Source: Panaeolus papilionaceus | Taxonomy: Eukaryota > Basidiomycota > Agaricomycetes > Agaricales | DNA: 64,000 bases | Direction of reading: 5' to 3' | Assembly (NCBI GenBank): GCA_015501605.1 | Contig: JADNRZ010000006.1 | Coordinates: forward strand, 1,116,001 to 1,180,000 | In this document: positions 24,557 through 35,145 of the stretch, in pieces | Numbering within the stretch: position 1 is the stretch's first letter | How the letters are laid out: each line of letters opens with the position of its first letter | Translations under genes and position numbers: made by a program | Notes under the pieces: generated by a model | What the model saw: the letters and a program-made list of their open reading frames with translations, nothing else | What the model was told of the DNA's origin: nothing | Databases searched by the model: none

Positions 24557-25336
24557 TGATGAGCCGCGCGCCCATCTACCTCCATTTTCGCATTTTTGGA
24601 CTATCTCAGCGACTCGCCGCTCAAGCGCCTAGGCCACGGCATCAGGATCGCGCTCACACACGCACCCTATCACGCCCGCACTGCCTACCATCTTTAAATT
24701 TTCATAGCTTCTTTCCCTTCATTTATTCAAAAATCATTGTTCCATCTTTCGTTTCTTTGTTTCATATGTCAACCTCCATCAATTTTCATTCTCTTTCTCA
24801 TGTTGTAAACACACATCTGTGGTTACAATATCTTTTGTACTCTAGCTTACCTCGAAAAATAGGATCATTCTTACCTCCCATATTTCGTGTCTGAGCTACG
24901 TTTCAGTTTCGTTTCGTCTTAGCAGTCATACCAGCCGTCGTCTGGTTCGTTTCCGGTCGTAATTTGTTGTCCCTCCGTCTTTCAGCGTCGCCAGCCATGT
25001 CTGGTTCGATTTTCTGGTTCGTTCTTCGTCCCCCAGTCGTCCTACGTAGCCACCGTCGTTGGCTTTCATTCCTAGTCACCGCCGCCGTCGGTTTCTGCTC
25101 CCTTATCGCTTCGTTTCGTCTCTCAGTGTCGCCGTCGCCGACCTGAACCTCACTCCATCGCCCTCAGCCTTCCTCTTCAAACCTCAGCTCTCCAGACCCC
25201 ACGAACTCGTACACCAGCGCTCTCTCACATCTTCATTCATCTCACACCAACACCTTCACCCTCACACTTCGACTTACCCTCATGTTTATTCTTTGTTTTC
25301 ATTTCCCATTCGCCCTCCCACCGTTCAGCGCTCATC
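24557..25336. other. Internal segment between the direct repeats
   Basis: CT-rich sequence with diverged internal phrases: CAGCCGTCGTCTGGTTCG near 24930 and CAGCCATGTCTGGTTCG near 24990. No protein frame beyond chance was found, and no reverse transcriptase or integrase motif. Confidence 0.45.
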
Positions 25337-25539
25337 AGCGGTTTCGCCTTTACATACTCTTGTAGCCGTGTTGATTGAATAACTCGCTCATTGATTGCGC
25401 TCCATCATTCATTGAAGATGGGCGCCCACATTTATTTACTATATTATCATTATTACCTATTTCTATACACAAATAGGTATTTACTCGGGAAGCTTATGAT
25501 TCGAAAGGATATGAAACTATATAAAGCTTCGAACAGCGA
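25337..25539. repeat. Direct repeat, copy 2 of a 0.2-kb pair
   Basis: Same sequence as 24346-24556, same orientation, shared boundaries AGCGG...CAGCGA. TATATAAAG lies at 25518-25526. Flanks outside the copies do not match each other. Confidence 0.75.
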
Positions 25540-27418
25540 GCTTCGAACGACAGATACTTACAAACAAACACCCAAACTTGACGGTGATTCGAATTTTGAT
25601 GTCACTTGCTCTTGTTTCTTTACCACCATCATCTACCTGCTTTGCTTGCCGACTGGTTCTCTCCCTCCTTCGATTGAATATTCACTCTACATAAGCCAGA
25701 AGTGCCATCTTGGTGCTCACACATCGGGTCAGATGAAGGATTTTATGGCAATATTGCAGGGCTGGGCGCTCAACACGTATACATCATGTATGGTGTTTAA
25801 GCACACCGATGCATTGGAGCTGTCCACCAGATTCCATATGTATGTGCACTTGTTGCCTCTTAGGGATCAATGCCGGTGTTCATCTTGAAGTCTTCAAAGA
25901 TGACTCGGACGGGCCGACCAAGCTACAACCCCTTCAGCTACTCGACGATCTGTAGTTGATCATTGATCTTCATCGACGACGTCTGTCGGTGGTCTTCCTT
26001 TTTCTTTCGTTTACATTTTCTTTTACTGCTACGCCCCCAGCACCCAAATTCCTCATGCTTATCATGCGCTCTATGCACCCCAGTGATCCCCCTGCTCTTC
26101 CTCATAAGACGATGATCGCGGTAGTGCTGTCACTCCTTCCCTAGACCGTCGCATTCGCTTGTTGATTTGACTTTCACAAGGGTAGCGTTGGTCTATCAAG
26201 GCGGGATATTTGAACCTACTGTTTTGTCGTCTTTGAAGGGGTGATTGAGACCGGGTGGGGTGATCACTGTTTCAAGTTGCATTTGCATTTGCATGATTCA
26301 TGTTTACTTATGACATTTCAAATCAAAGCATGAGCGTTGTCTCGTCTCTTATTCCAACCTCATACATCCAGGCTTTACTTCGTCCTTCACTTCTTCCTCT
26401 CCTGTTTTACACTCAGACCGACCATACACCAGGTCCACCTCACGCGCGCACATATGCATACCACGTATTCATCCCTCTCTGTCATTTGTTCCTGGTGGGT
26501 GAATGCGTGTTACTTATTGTCCGCCGTTTGCGGGGTGGTTCTGCTACTGTGTTGCCTGCTTTACGTGTATCGCGATGTGCAGCGAGGTTGAATCCTAGCT
26601 CGCGCTGCTCTCTCTATCTTGAGTATGATTCCTTTATGAACCCTGCATCTTCGGCCTCTGTTGTGTGTATTCTTTCTTCATCTCGTTCGACTTTCTTCCC
26701 TTCCTTCCCACACTTTTTTCTTTCTTTCCTCTTGAGTCTTGACGTTGCTAGTGCGAGCATGCTTACTTTCACTGGCCTGGGGTGGCATTTGTGGATGTTG
26801 GATGCGCTATATCCGATAAATTGGAGGTTGAATAGCGCCGTTGTTGTGACTACGTCATATGGTTGACGGATTGTGTCAAAGATGCGGGGCAGACATGCTC
26901 TACGAATTACATATCGCCGTTGTGGCATAATTCAATCCATAGAACTCTTTGAAATAAATTTGAATACGCATTCATCCCCCCTTCTCTCGCGCTTTCGGAG
27001 TGAATAGGACGTGGAAGACACGGTAGATATGAAGTGAATTGAAGGCAAGTAAAGTTGAGTGAATTGAAGTTGAATAGAATAAATACGCGTGTTTGTGTGG
27101 TAAAAACAGGTAATAGAAAATGTGAAAGGCGTGGAGCGGTCGATGCAGATACAAGTACAATTGTTCATTGAAGTTGAGAATGAGAAACGCAATCCTTTGA
27201 ATTCAATATCTTTCCCCACCATCCTGTCGTCTCCGTCCCATGCCAATGGTCATCTCGGTCTTATGACCAGCCGTCCACCTCCCACTCGGTGTCTCCCACT
27301 TATTCATCTCCACTTCTTCGGGCTCTCACTGCCCAATGCAATGTAACCCATCTAACACCCGCCTTCCCGCGACTCCTGCCCCCAGCATCATGAAGTCAAT
27401 CAACGAAAAAGCAACAAA
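25540..27418. other. Gene-free stretch
   Basis: Several short frames exist but none has recognisable protein character or consistent splice structure. No RNA gene or repeat was recognised. Confidence 0.35.
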
Positions 27419-27804
27419 TCACGCCTCCCCCCCACTTCCCTCCTCCTCCCCACTCCCCTCTTCCTCACCATCCATACCCTCATAGCACTCCTCATGCCAC
27501 GTTGCCTGGTTCGAGTCGTGGTATATCGAGCTCAGGACGGAGCCCTGGCAGCCTGCGCAGATAGCATACGGCACGGGTTTGGATTCGCGCCGGGAAGGGC
27601 GGGTGTAGACTTCGATGGAGGTGCCTTGTTCGCGGGCGACTGTGGGGAGAGAGAGGGGGTCAGTTAAAGGTTTGCGGGCGAGTTTTAAGGAGGGAAGGAA
27701 GAACAGGGGAATAAGGTTAAGAAACGCGGGGTGTCATTTCCGGTACATATCCTAAATGAAAGCGTCCTAAATGAAAGTGAAATGATAGAGTTACCTGTAA
27801 CCAT
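27419..27804 (-). CDS. Small Cys-motif protein, two exons, unknown function
   Basis: A 10-nt first exon (27795-27804, ATGGTTACAG) is followed by a GTAACT donor and a 155-nt intron. The intron ends in a strong polypyrimidine tract plus CCACAG. Exon 2 runs 27419-27639. The joined frame gives about 76 residues: MVTVAREQGTSIEVYTRP, then KPVPYAICAGCQGSVLSS and TWHEECYEGMDG, ending in a Glu/Gly-rich tail and TGA (27419-27421). The pattern C-x2-C ... W-H-x2-C resembles half of a LIM or small zinc ribbon. Function is unknown. The gene is supported by the good splice sites and by the protein-like central block. Confidence 0.6.
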
Positions 27805-29670
27805 TATGAAAGTTTATTAGATGAAATTAAGAATTTTGAGTTTGGGATGATGGACGCGTCTGTGGGTGAAATTGAGGGGCGGGGAAGATGCAAAGGATTC
27901 AGAAGTATAAGAGAAGGGTGAATGAAAGGGAGGCCGAAAGGAAAGGGGAAAGAAAAGAGAGGGTATAATTAGCTCATACTTCAGGTGAGAGAGACATGAC
28001 GGAAAAACGCGGACTCACAAAAGATACTGCAGTACAGAATCTTGCAGAATATTACTTCAAGCCTAGCAGGATACAACGACGTATAAAAACTCGCTGCAAA
28101 AACTCGGGTCTGCAATTTTAATTTTACACAAGTCTCGGCGGGTCAAGCTCAAGTCTCGACTCAATATTATCTCTGGCTAGCGAGAGGTGGGTGAGACGGA
28201 ATCAAACGACGGTGTTTGAACGTTTGAAATGTTTGCAAGAGATCAATAGCGTCACCGGAGCAGGGTGTGGGTGAGTGAGTGGATGAGACTCCTAGGAACG
28301 GCAGGACACGATGAGCGGAAGGGGCAACGCGGTTTTTGGCAATTTACTGACGATGATAATTAAAGGCTTTAGGTTGTTGGACAGATAAGTGTCGGCGTTA
28401 ACGGCAAGTTGCTCGAGCGTTCGCTAGTACTTGGGATGGGATGACAAGTTGAAGGTGAAGTGCAGGGAGGTGTGAGCAAGGTGAAGGTAGGGAAGTGAAG
28501 TGATAGATAAAGGGAATAGGCTGGAATAGGAGGGAATAGAACTCTCAAATCCAGGAGCGTGTCCCAATTTACCCCTTTCCCTCCCTTTCCCAAATCATTC
28601 CTTTCCCTCCTTCGAATTCTTTCTCATTCACATCCCATACGGCTCAAAACCCAGCCTCTGGCCCAGGCAGGGTCATGACGTGACTTCCCGTTCCTAAAGA
28701 CACCGTCGACGTCAATCAAGACGCGATGAGAATGCCAAAAAGCCAGTTTGGTACCCCACAATGACGGTGTGGTGCCTATGAATGTAATGTGTGTGTCCAT
28801 TTCGTGATGCAAAGCTGCACTTGGAACCTGCACCTATCCTTAGCCTAAGCTTCTTTCTGATTCATTTCGTTCAGCGTGTAATAAGAATAAGCATCGTGAT
28901 GACTCCTGAATAAAATAAAATAGGTAGGTCATGGGATACAGAATTCGCCGACGCGTGTAGCACCATGAGGCCGCCCTTTAGAGTGGTAGTTCCTGCACAT
29001 TCGTTTTTCAGAAAACATTCATGAGTAAAAAGGTGGAGGGTTCTAGACAACGGAAAGGTCACGGCGGTGATATGGCAGTGGGAGACAACGGTAGCGACGC
29101 GAGGAAGGCTTAACAATATGATATGATATGATATGTATGGACGCGGTCATTCGCTCTTGGCGTGCTGACATACCACATCTCGGGGGATTCGCTGACAAAG
29201 AATCTTGTGCGTTTTATTCAACTTCTTTGTGTGTAAGTGCAGCTAAGTAAATACTCGCCAATGTGGTGGACAGTGAACTGGTAGACATCAAATCCATTCG
29301 ACCCTGATCGTGCTAGCGTTCCTGCACATTGCATCATCTTTGAAGGTCAGACGAGTACCAATGCAACATAGAATATCGATCATCTATCATATCATGGCAG
29401 CGGTTAACCTTTCAACGTTCAACATTCAGATCATAACTCGCCAGTTGTTGACATAGCCTTGAATGAACACCGACTATTGAATTTCGATCATGTGTCAAAA
29501 TACACGATATGATTAAAGAACACCCCAACGAGGCAGAACCATCCAACACGCGTTCGAATGAATCGAATCGTGTCACAGAACGATACCCTGTTGTCCACTA
29601 CTGCCAAATGGTGAGAGTCTCCCTGCCTCGAATGAATAAGCGAGTAACACGAGACGAGACTGCCCGTGCA
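27805..29670. other. Gene-free stretch
   Basis: No convincing coding exon. A short ATATG repeat lies near 29115-29140. Several open frames on both strands lack protein character. Confidence 0.35.
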
Positions 29671-29820
29671 GTATTTATGTGTACTCAAGCATGCCTCATA
29701 CACGCTTCGACTGGGCTTGACACGAGCAGTACGAGTGATGTATTTAGCTTACTTTGCTTGTATGGGCGCTGTTTGACTCGGACGTATCACAGTTTCATCG
29801 ACATGCTAGAATAACGAGGC
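29671..29820. repeat. Dispersed repeat, copy 1
   Basis: Shares GTATTTATGTG ... ATACACGCTTCGACT ... GACACGAGCAG ... CGAGTGATG ... CGCTGTTTGA ... AGTTTCA ... CGAGGC, in order and orientation, with 34176-34290. Copy 1 has about 26 bp (TATTTAGC...TATGGG) that copy 2 lacks, plus a second small indel. Confidence 0.6.
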
Positions 29821-30061
29821 TCGATGCAGCGTTGTAAACTATGTCCCAGGACCCAGAGATTAGATTACAAGATTGTTCTGCATTAATCGTGTCATATACA
29901 GATTATTCGCAATGTGGATCAATGATTAATAACATAGTACAGCGTCCTCGAATAACGAAAACGAGACCAAACCCTCTGTATAGAGTACTCTTCGAATTGT
30001 CCGAGTGAATACCTCACGTTGCCTGAGTCTCCTCTTCGTCAACTCGCATTGTCTTCACTGT

Positions 30062-31771
30062 TCAGCCAGCAAGATACCCCTGATCTTCAGCTTCGCTTAA
30101 CGACCCATACGACCTCTTCTGCTGCATATGCCTCGATTCAGCAGGGACAAAAAGCTGACTATTCCGAGACCCAAACGCGCCCACCGACGCATGTTGCGAC
30201 ACCGGTGTCGACACCAGCTCTCTCTCTGACAAAATATTAAGGTTACTAGAGGTCTCGAATGGCTGCGGGGAGTACTTCTCCAAGTCGGGTGACACTGTAG
30301 TCGAAGAATGGACGTCAGGCAGAAGCCCGTATGCTGGTGCACTTTTCACGACATCTCGTGGTCGTGCTGCTTCATTCGAGGCGCCGGTCGCTGTAGAGCC
30401 CACGACGAGTCCTGGGCGGGTACCGAGGAAGAGAAGCAGGTTCAGGGCGCCCGAGAGTTGAAAGATGGCGTTGGCGGCTAGGACGAGTTGATATGGCACA
30501 GTGGCGCCCTGGTTGGAAGCCCATCGACATGCGCTGTTGGGGATGACGCAGACGATATAGCAAAGGGGATAACTAAGTGTGAGATTAGCCCCTGCCAACA
30601 CTGTGATAAGGACCTAGAAAACATACTATAATAGAGACCTTGCTATTGTCTTTGTCTTGTCATCTTCCTCGACAGTCGAACGCCTCAGAACCAAGAACAT
30701 TGCTCCATAGAGCAATATCATACTAAAGCTGGCCAACCAAATCCATAGGTAGTGCGCCACGATTCTTTCCGTAGGGAAGGCATCGTGGATCCAGCACCCT
30801 ATTCCGCAGTACTGGCGTTAGATAAATCCCTGAAGCAAGTAGGATTAGAGGTTGAGGACAACTCACAGTACCCAGCTTCGCCGTAATATGTTGCGTTGCG
30901 GTGAACAATGTTCGGGATGCCAACGATGATGGCTACCGATACCCAAATTGCGAACACCATCAACGCCGAAGCGAGCCTTGAAACTCTCCAGCGCAAGACC
31001 AGCACCACAAAGGTGTGGATAGCGATCATCTGTAAACGCTCGTGATTAGATTGCAGGTGGGATCGCGACTTGGGAAATCCGGACGTACAAGAGAGCTGGA
31101 GACGTATATAGGAGCAGTTAGTTATGTCGAGTCTCGGGTTTTGGATGCGACATATTAGATAAGGACGTACGTTAGGCTCACGCCGACGATCCCAATGTGC
31201 TTCAGAACAGCCTGTGTGGTACAGAGCGCGCCAATCGAGATTTCCTACCGGAAGATGTGAGGACAATCGCAGATAAAATTTAAAGGCGCGAATCACGAAC
31301 ACCATTGATCATCCATTTGACATTAGGAAAAAGCGCTGAAGAATTGAAATTAAAATCCACGTCGAGGGTACAATAACACAGAAGAATGCTCACCAATGGC
31401 TTGGATCAGGTCAGCAAGCATCAAATTAACGAACAAGCTGCTGTCCGTCGCGTCCGTGTCGTTGCGCCAGCCACGGTTTCTGAAGACGTGCCACCGTCTT
31501 CTGATCCATTTAAGCTGAAAATTTAATCCATGATTCAGCAAAGGGGCGACTCGATGACCACGAGTAACAGACATACAATGAAGAAAGCTAATATAGCTGT
31601 TACTGACACGGCGCTTAAGCTTCAAAACATATGTAGGAGTGAATATGCAGCCTGCCTGTCATGCCCAGGGGATGGAGAGGAGACATACCATGCCGCGAGA
31701 ACAGTGAAAAACAATCCTAGCTTTTGACCGAAATTGAAGGGTGTCGGAACTTTGGAATCGTGGTTAGACAT
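30062..31771 (-). CDS. Seven-transmembrane G-protein-coupled receptor (Git3/glucose-receptor-like)
   Basis: About nine exons, roughly 400 residues, ATG 31769-31771, TGA 30062-30064. It begins MSNHDSKVPTPFNFGQKLGL and enters TM1 (LFFTVLAAW joined to LSAVSVTAILAFFI). Then come DSSLFVNLMLADLIQAIG, EISIGALCTTQAVLKHIGIV, MIAIHTFVVLVLRW, MVFAIWVSVAIIVGIPNIV, GIGCWIHDAFPTERIVAHYL, WLASFSMILLYGAMFLVLRR, LANLTLSYPLCYIVCVI and FQLSGALNLLLFLGTRPGL. The NLMLADLIQAIG, HTF and CWI blocks are characteristic of the mushroom Git3-like receptor family. That family couples to heterotrimeric G proteins in nutrient sensing in model fungi. The C-tail is hydrophilic. The ligand is unknown. Confidence 0.8.
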
Positions 31772-33415
31772 GGTTTCGGTCTCCCTACGCAGCTCGGGGG
31801 GTGAAAAGATGACGGGAGGATCAAGGCTGACTTACTTCCAAAGTTCTCATTAAGTATAGCTTTCTTCCATCGGACAGAGACCCTGCACCCGTTCAGACTG
31901 TTCAGTCATGTGCCAATGGGTACTTGATTGAGGAACGTCGATGTAATGAAAGGTCTGCAAACGCCAGGGGCAGGGGAGTGAGAAACATCTAGCATCGCCT
32001 CACCGCACAGCAATGATTCGAGCCTTGGGTGTAGATCAACTCCTGGTAATTTAAATTATCGGGAAGTACCCTCCACGATTTCAGGAATGATCTACAAGGA
32101 TTTGGATAGCGGATGACAGGAAAATCAACGAAGTAATTTCTATACCTAGGCTAAATCGGACGTTGCACTGCCGTGGTTGCACATATCCAATTGAACAGCC
32201 AGAAGCAAAGCTTGCGAGAGGTGCTCATATCCGAATAGTCTTCGGAATTTGCTATACAATTTTGTAGACAAGAGGTGGTAGGAATCAACTGCGAACTGCC
32301 AACCGGGAAGAAAAACCCACGGTCTGTTTTGCGTTCTGTGAGAGATGATACGTCCTCGAGCAACACATTTCGATGACGAAAGTGGGGGATGACCTGGAAT
32401 GACCGCAGAGATGGTAATTTGATGGCTGCCCTGGGTCCGAGTGCGATTCGGGTTGTTCGGATAGCCTGGAGACAAAGTTGCTTGGAAGGCCAAAGGAAAG
32501 CCGCAGAAAACCATATCGAGAGAAGAGAGGCACGCATGGTTACAGCTCTAAGCTTCATCAAGCACTGTCTGTGACAGTGAGAGTCGGGGTTCAACGCCCT
32601 GAGATAAAAGGGAATGAAGTCATCATCGAAACTCGAAGGAAAGGAAAGGTGACAAGAATATTTCCAGCGTAGACTCTAACAGTTTTCCCCCTAGGCTAGA
32701 TGAAGACATAGCGTGTGTTACTCCAACGATTTGTTAAGTCAACAATTACTGTGCAATAGCAGGATGACAGGAGAGCAATTAAAGCAGTTTTCAATAGTTC
32801 CGGAATGGTTCCGGGATGAAAGCAAAAGTGTGTAAGTAAGGAACGAGCTTGAGAAATCCAGTTAATATCCTGTGCCGCGCCTTTCTGTCCATTGGAGGCG
32901 CAAAAGTGTGAGTGACATGAAAAATGTTGGATCATGGACGTGGACGTTGTCCCAGAACCGTCATGACAGTCCTGCACTGCCCGCTAGATCCCAAAGCCTT
33001 CGAGATGCGGGTCAATGAGTCGATGGGAAAGGAGCGATCTTGACTTGAAAGAACCAATTCAGCAGAACGATACAGCAGATTTTGAACGATATTGCATGAA
33101 GTTCGAATGACCAGAGTACTTTGTGAAGGTGAATGTGAGACCGGAGTTTGCCGACCGAGTTCACGCCACTATGTTAAGGGACATCAGTCAAATTCAGACT
33201 CCACGTGAAGGAATGTTGGCTACCTTGCACATATAAACGCACCAGTCTGAAATATGGTAGTATCCAAGCGTCGTCGGGCCTGTATAGCCAACTCAGGACT
33301 CCCATCCGTCATAAAGTTGCGGGAAGCACATTTAATGAAGGAAAAGGGAAAATTGACGGTGAGTTATACCATAATCTTCTCAGTCGCAGACGAAAACTCA
33401 GGGGTTTCCAAGTAG
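31772..33415. other. Gene-free stretch upstream of the receptor
   Basis: At 32150-32590 three minus-strand frames are open together. That argues for low stop density by chance rather than a gene; none has recognisable motifs. Confidence 0.35.
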
Positions 33416-33571
33416 AATAGCTTGCGTCATGGGGAGCATTCGGCCCCAGAGGCTAGTTCTTGTCAACAGGGAGGATGGCTACCGGACAATTATATCACTA
33501 CAGGAGACAAGATTTTTGAGGAATATCATATTCCTGAAGCGCCGTCGCCGCTCGATTCATCGGAAGACGAC

Positions 33572-33946
33572 ATGACAACAGCATTGGTATTGGCAATTCC
33601 GGCGCCTCAGACAACGGAATACCATCTGCTAAGCCTTTACCAGCAGTACCGCGCCTTGTATCAGGAGGGTATCTACGCCAGAGATGCTGCAGTGGCAGCA
33701 CTGCAAACTGCCCTTGTAGCGAAGGGGCTATGGGAGAGCATGCCCATCTCAGTGTATGAGCAGGTGTATAACAGCGCAGAGGCGAAAGCGGTCACAGCTA
33801 CACAACGCTCGTTTCAGTTGGGGCAGCAAATAGACATTCTAATTGCTAAAATCAATACCCTAATTTTGGAACGAGATGAGGCGCATTCAAGTTATGGACC
33901 GCCTTCGTTGCTAAACGAAACGATTTACGCCATTGGTACTACATAG
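33572..33946 (+). CDS. Hypothetical coiled-coil-like protein
   Basis: The frame is open from 33416 to TAG at 33944-33946. The first in-frame ATG is at 33572; an upstream exon spliced at CCAAGTAG (ending 33415) is possible. The translation EYHLLSLYQQYRALYQEGIY, AAVAALQTALVAKGLWESMP and QLGQQIDILIAKINTLILER has heptad-like Leu/Ile spacing and balanced composition, unlike nearby chance frames. No function is recognised. Confidence 0.4.
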   Translation: MTTALVLAIPAPQTTEYHLLSLYQQYRALYQEGIYARDAAVAALQTALVAKGLWESMPISVYEQVYNSAEAKAVTATQRSFQLGQQIDILIAKINTLILERDEAHSSYGPPSLLNETIYAIGTT

Positions 33947-34175
33947 TAATGGGATAACAACTCACTGGTTGACTGACAAATCTGAAGCTTTGAAAGCTAA
34001 TCGTCTTCCAGGAGAATTACAAAACACGCAACTAAGCAGAAGGGTCGAGCATGTATATAAATAAAATGGCGTCACGATCTCGTTCGTGGCCAACATTTAC
34101 GAAGAGTGAGGGTTTTCCGAACTCTCCTAACCTTGAATGACAAAAAATCAACAGGATGCCTCGGCTACCCTCTCC

Positions 34176-34290
34176 GTATTTATGTGCATTCACGCACGCA
34201 CCATACACGCTTCGACTATTTTCGACACGAGCAGATCGAGTGATGCGCTGTTTGAGTCATAGTTTCACCGGCACGCTTGAACGGCGAGGC
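34176..34290. repeat. Dispersed repeat, copy 2
   Basis: Collinear with 29671-29820 at about three quarters identity by eye, with two deletions relative to copy 1. Boundaries are where similarity fades. Confidence 0.6.
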
Positions 34291-34644
34291 GGGAGACCCT
34301 TGCTCGTTGTTCTGCGGGTTGCAAGCTGTGTCAAGCACGATGCTCGGCGTCCGAATAAGCTGGAAAATAATGGCCTCGATGTGAATCTTATCTTTGATGA
34401 CAAGCCTTTCGAATTGCCTGAAGCCGTCACTTCTCTCTCATCAAGCCAAATTTTAACCTGGATATCTGACATTTACTCGATGCCAGTGTTCATTCTCCGG
34501 TTTCCAGCCCAACCATAAACAAAAATGGCACGATGATGAGTACATGAATCCATTCTAGTGTTCATTGGCATCTCAACAGGGCAAACAGGGCAATCACAGG
34601 GTTCATGAAGTGACGACCAAACCTCACTGTCAGGCAACACTCAC

Positions 34645-35145
34645 CTCAGGTCTGATGCGCATTTCCAAGGTTTCTTCAGGTTCGTAAACACCAAGCTCCG
34701 GGGCTTTGTCCATCACCTTCCGCACGAAAGTACGCATCAATATTCTATCCAATTGAATTGACTTTTCAATCGTTCGAGCGATATTGGTTTCTAAAGGGAT
34801 GTTGTGGGACACCCGACTAAAACTTTTAAATGTAGAACGAATCATAACGTGGCGATGGGTATGCTCCAATTGTCCATCCTCCGAAAACCAAACGGCGACC
34901 AACGCGAAACCAACGGTCGACCAAGCTCAGACCGAGCCAAACCAACAGAGGAAATCGTGCAGAGGGCCGCATCCCGACCCGAAATTCTCGTCTACCAATA
35001 GAAAATTTAAGGGAAGATTAGTGCAACGGCAGGGTACTGAGTAGTATGGGTCCCTACAGGTCCATCCCAAATTGAGTAAGTTTTCAGTTCCGGAAGTGAT
35101 TGAAAATAGGAAATGGTGTGATAAGGAGAAACCATTCAAGACCAT
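34645..35145 (-). pseudogene. Possible gene remnant with in-frame TGA
   Basis: One minus-strand frame spans the whole interval but for a TGA at about 34927-34929. The lower part (HTHRHVMIRSTFKSFSRV, NIARTIEKSIQLDRILMRTF, VYEPEETLEMRIRPE) looks protein-like and ends in GAG followed by a GTGAGT donor. I find no matching neighbour exon and no known family. It may be chance. Confidence 0.25.

Noticed and set aside
24346..25539. Full LTR retrotransposon
   Set aside because: No gag, protease, reverse transcriptase or integrase motif in the 0.78-kb core; no TG...CA ends or target-site duplication.
26300..26866. 188-codon plus-strand frame
   Set aside because: Random-looking, Ser/Leu/Phe-rich composition, no motif, no supporting splice structure, and competing frames open on both strands.
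32146..32594. Three overlapping minus-strand frames of 82-147 codons
   Set aside because: All three frames are open over the same bases and none has family motifs or splice partners; most likely chance.
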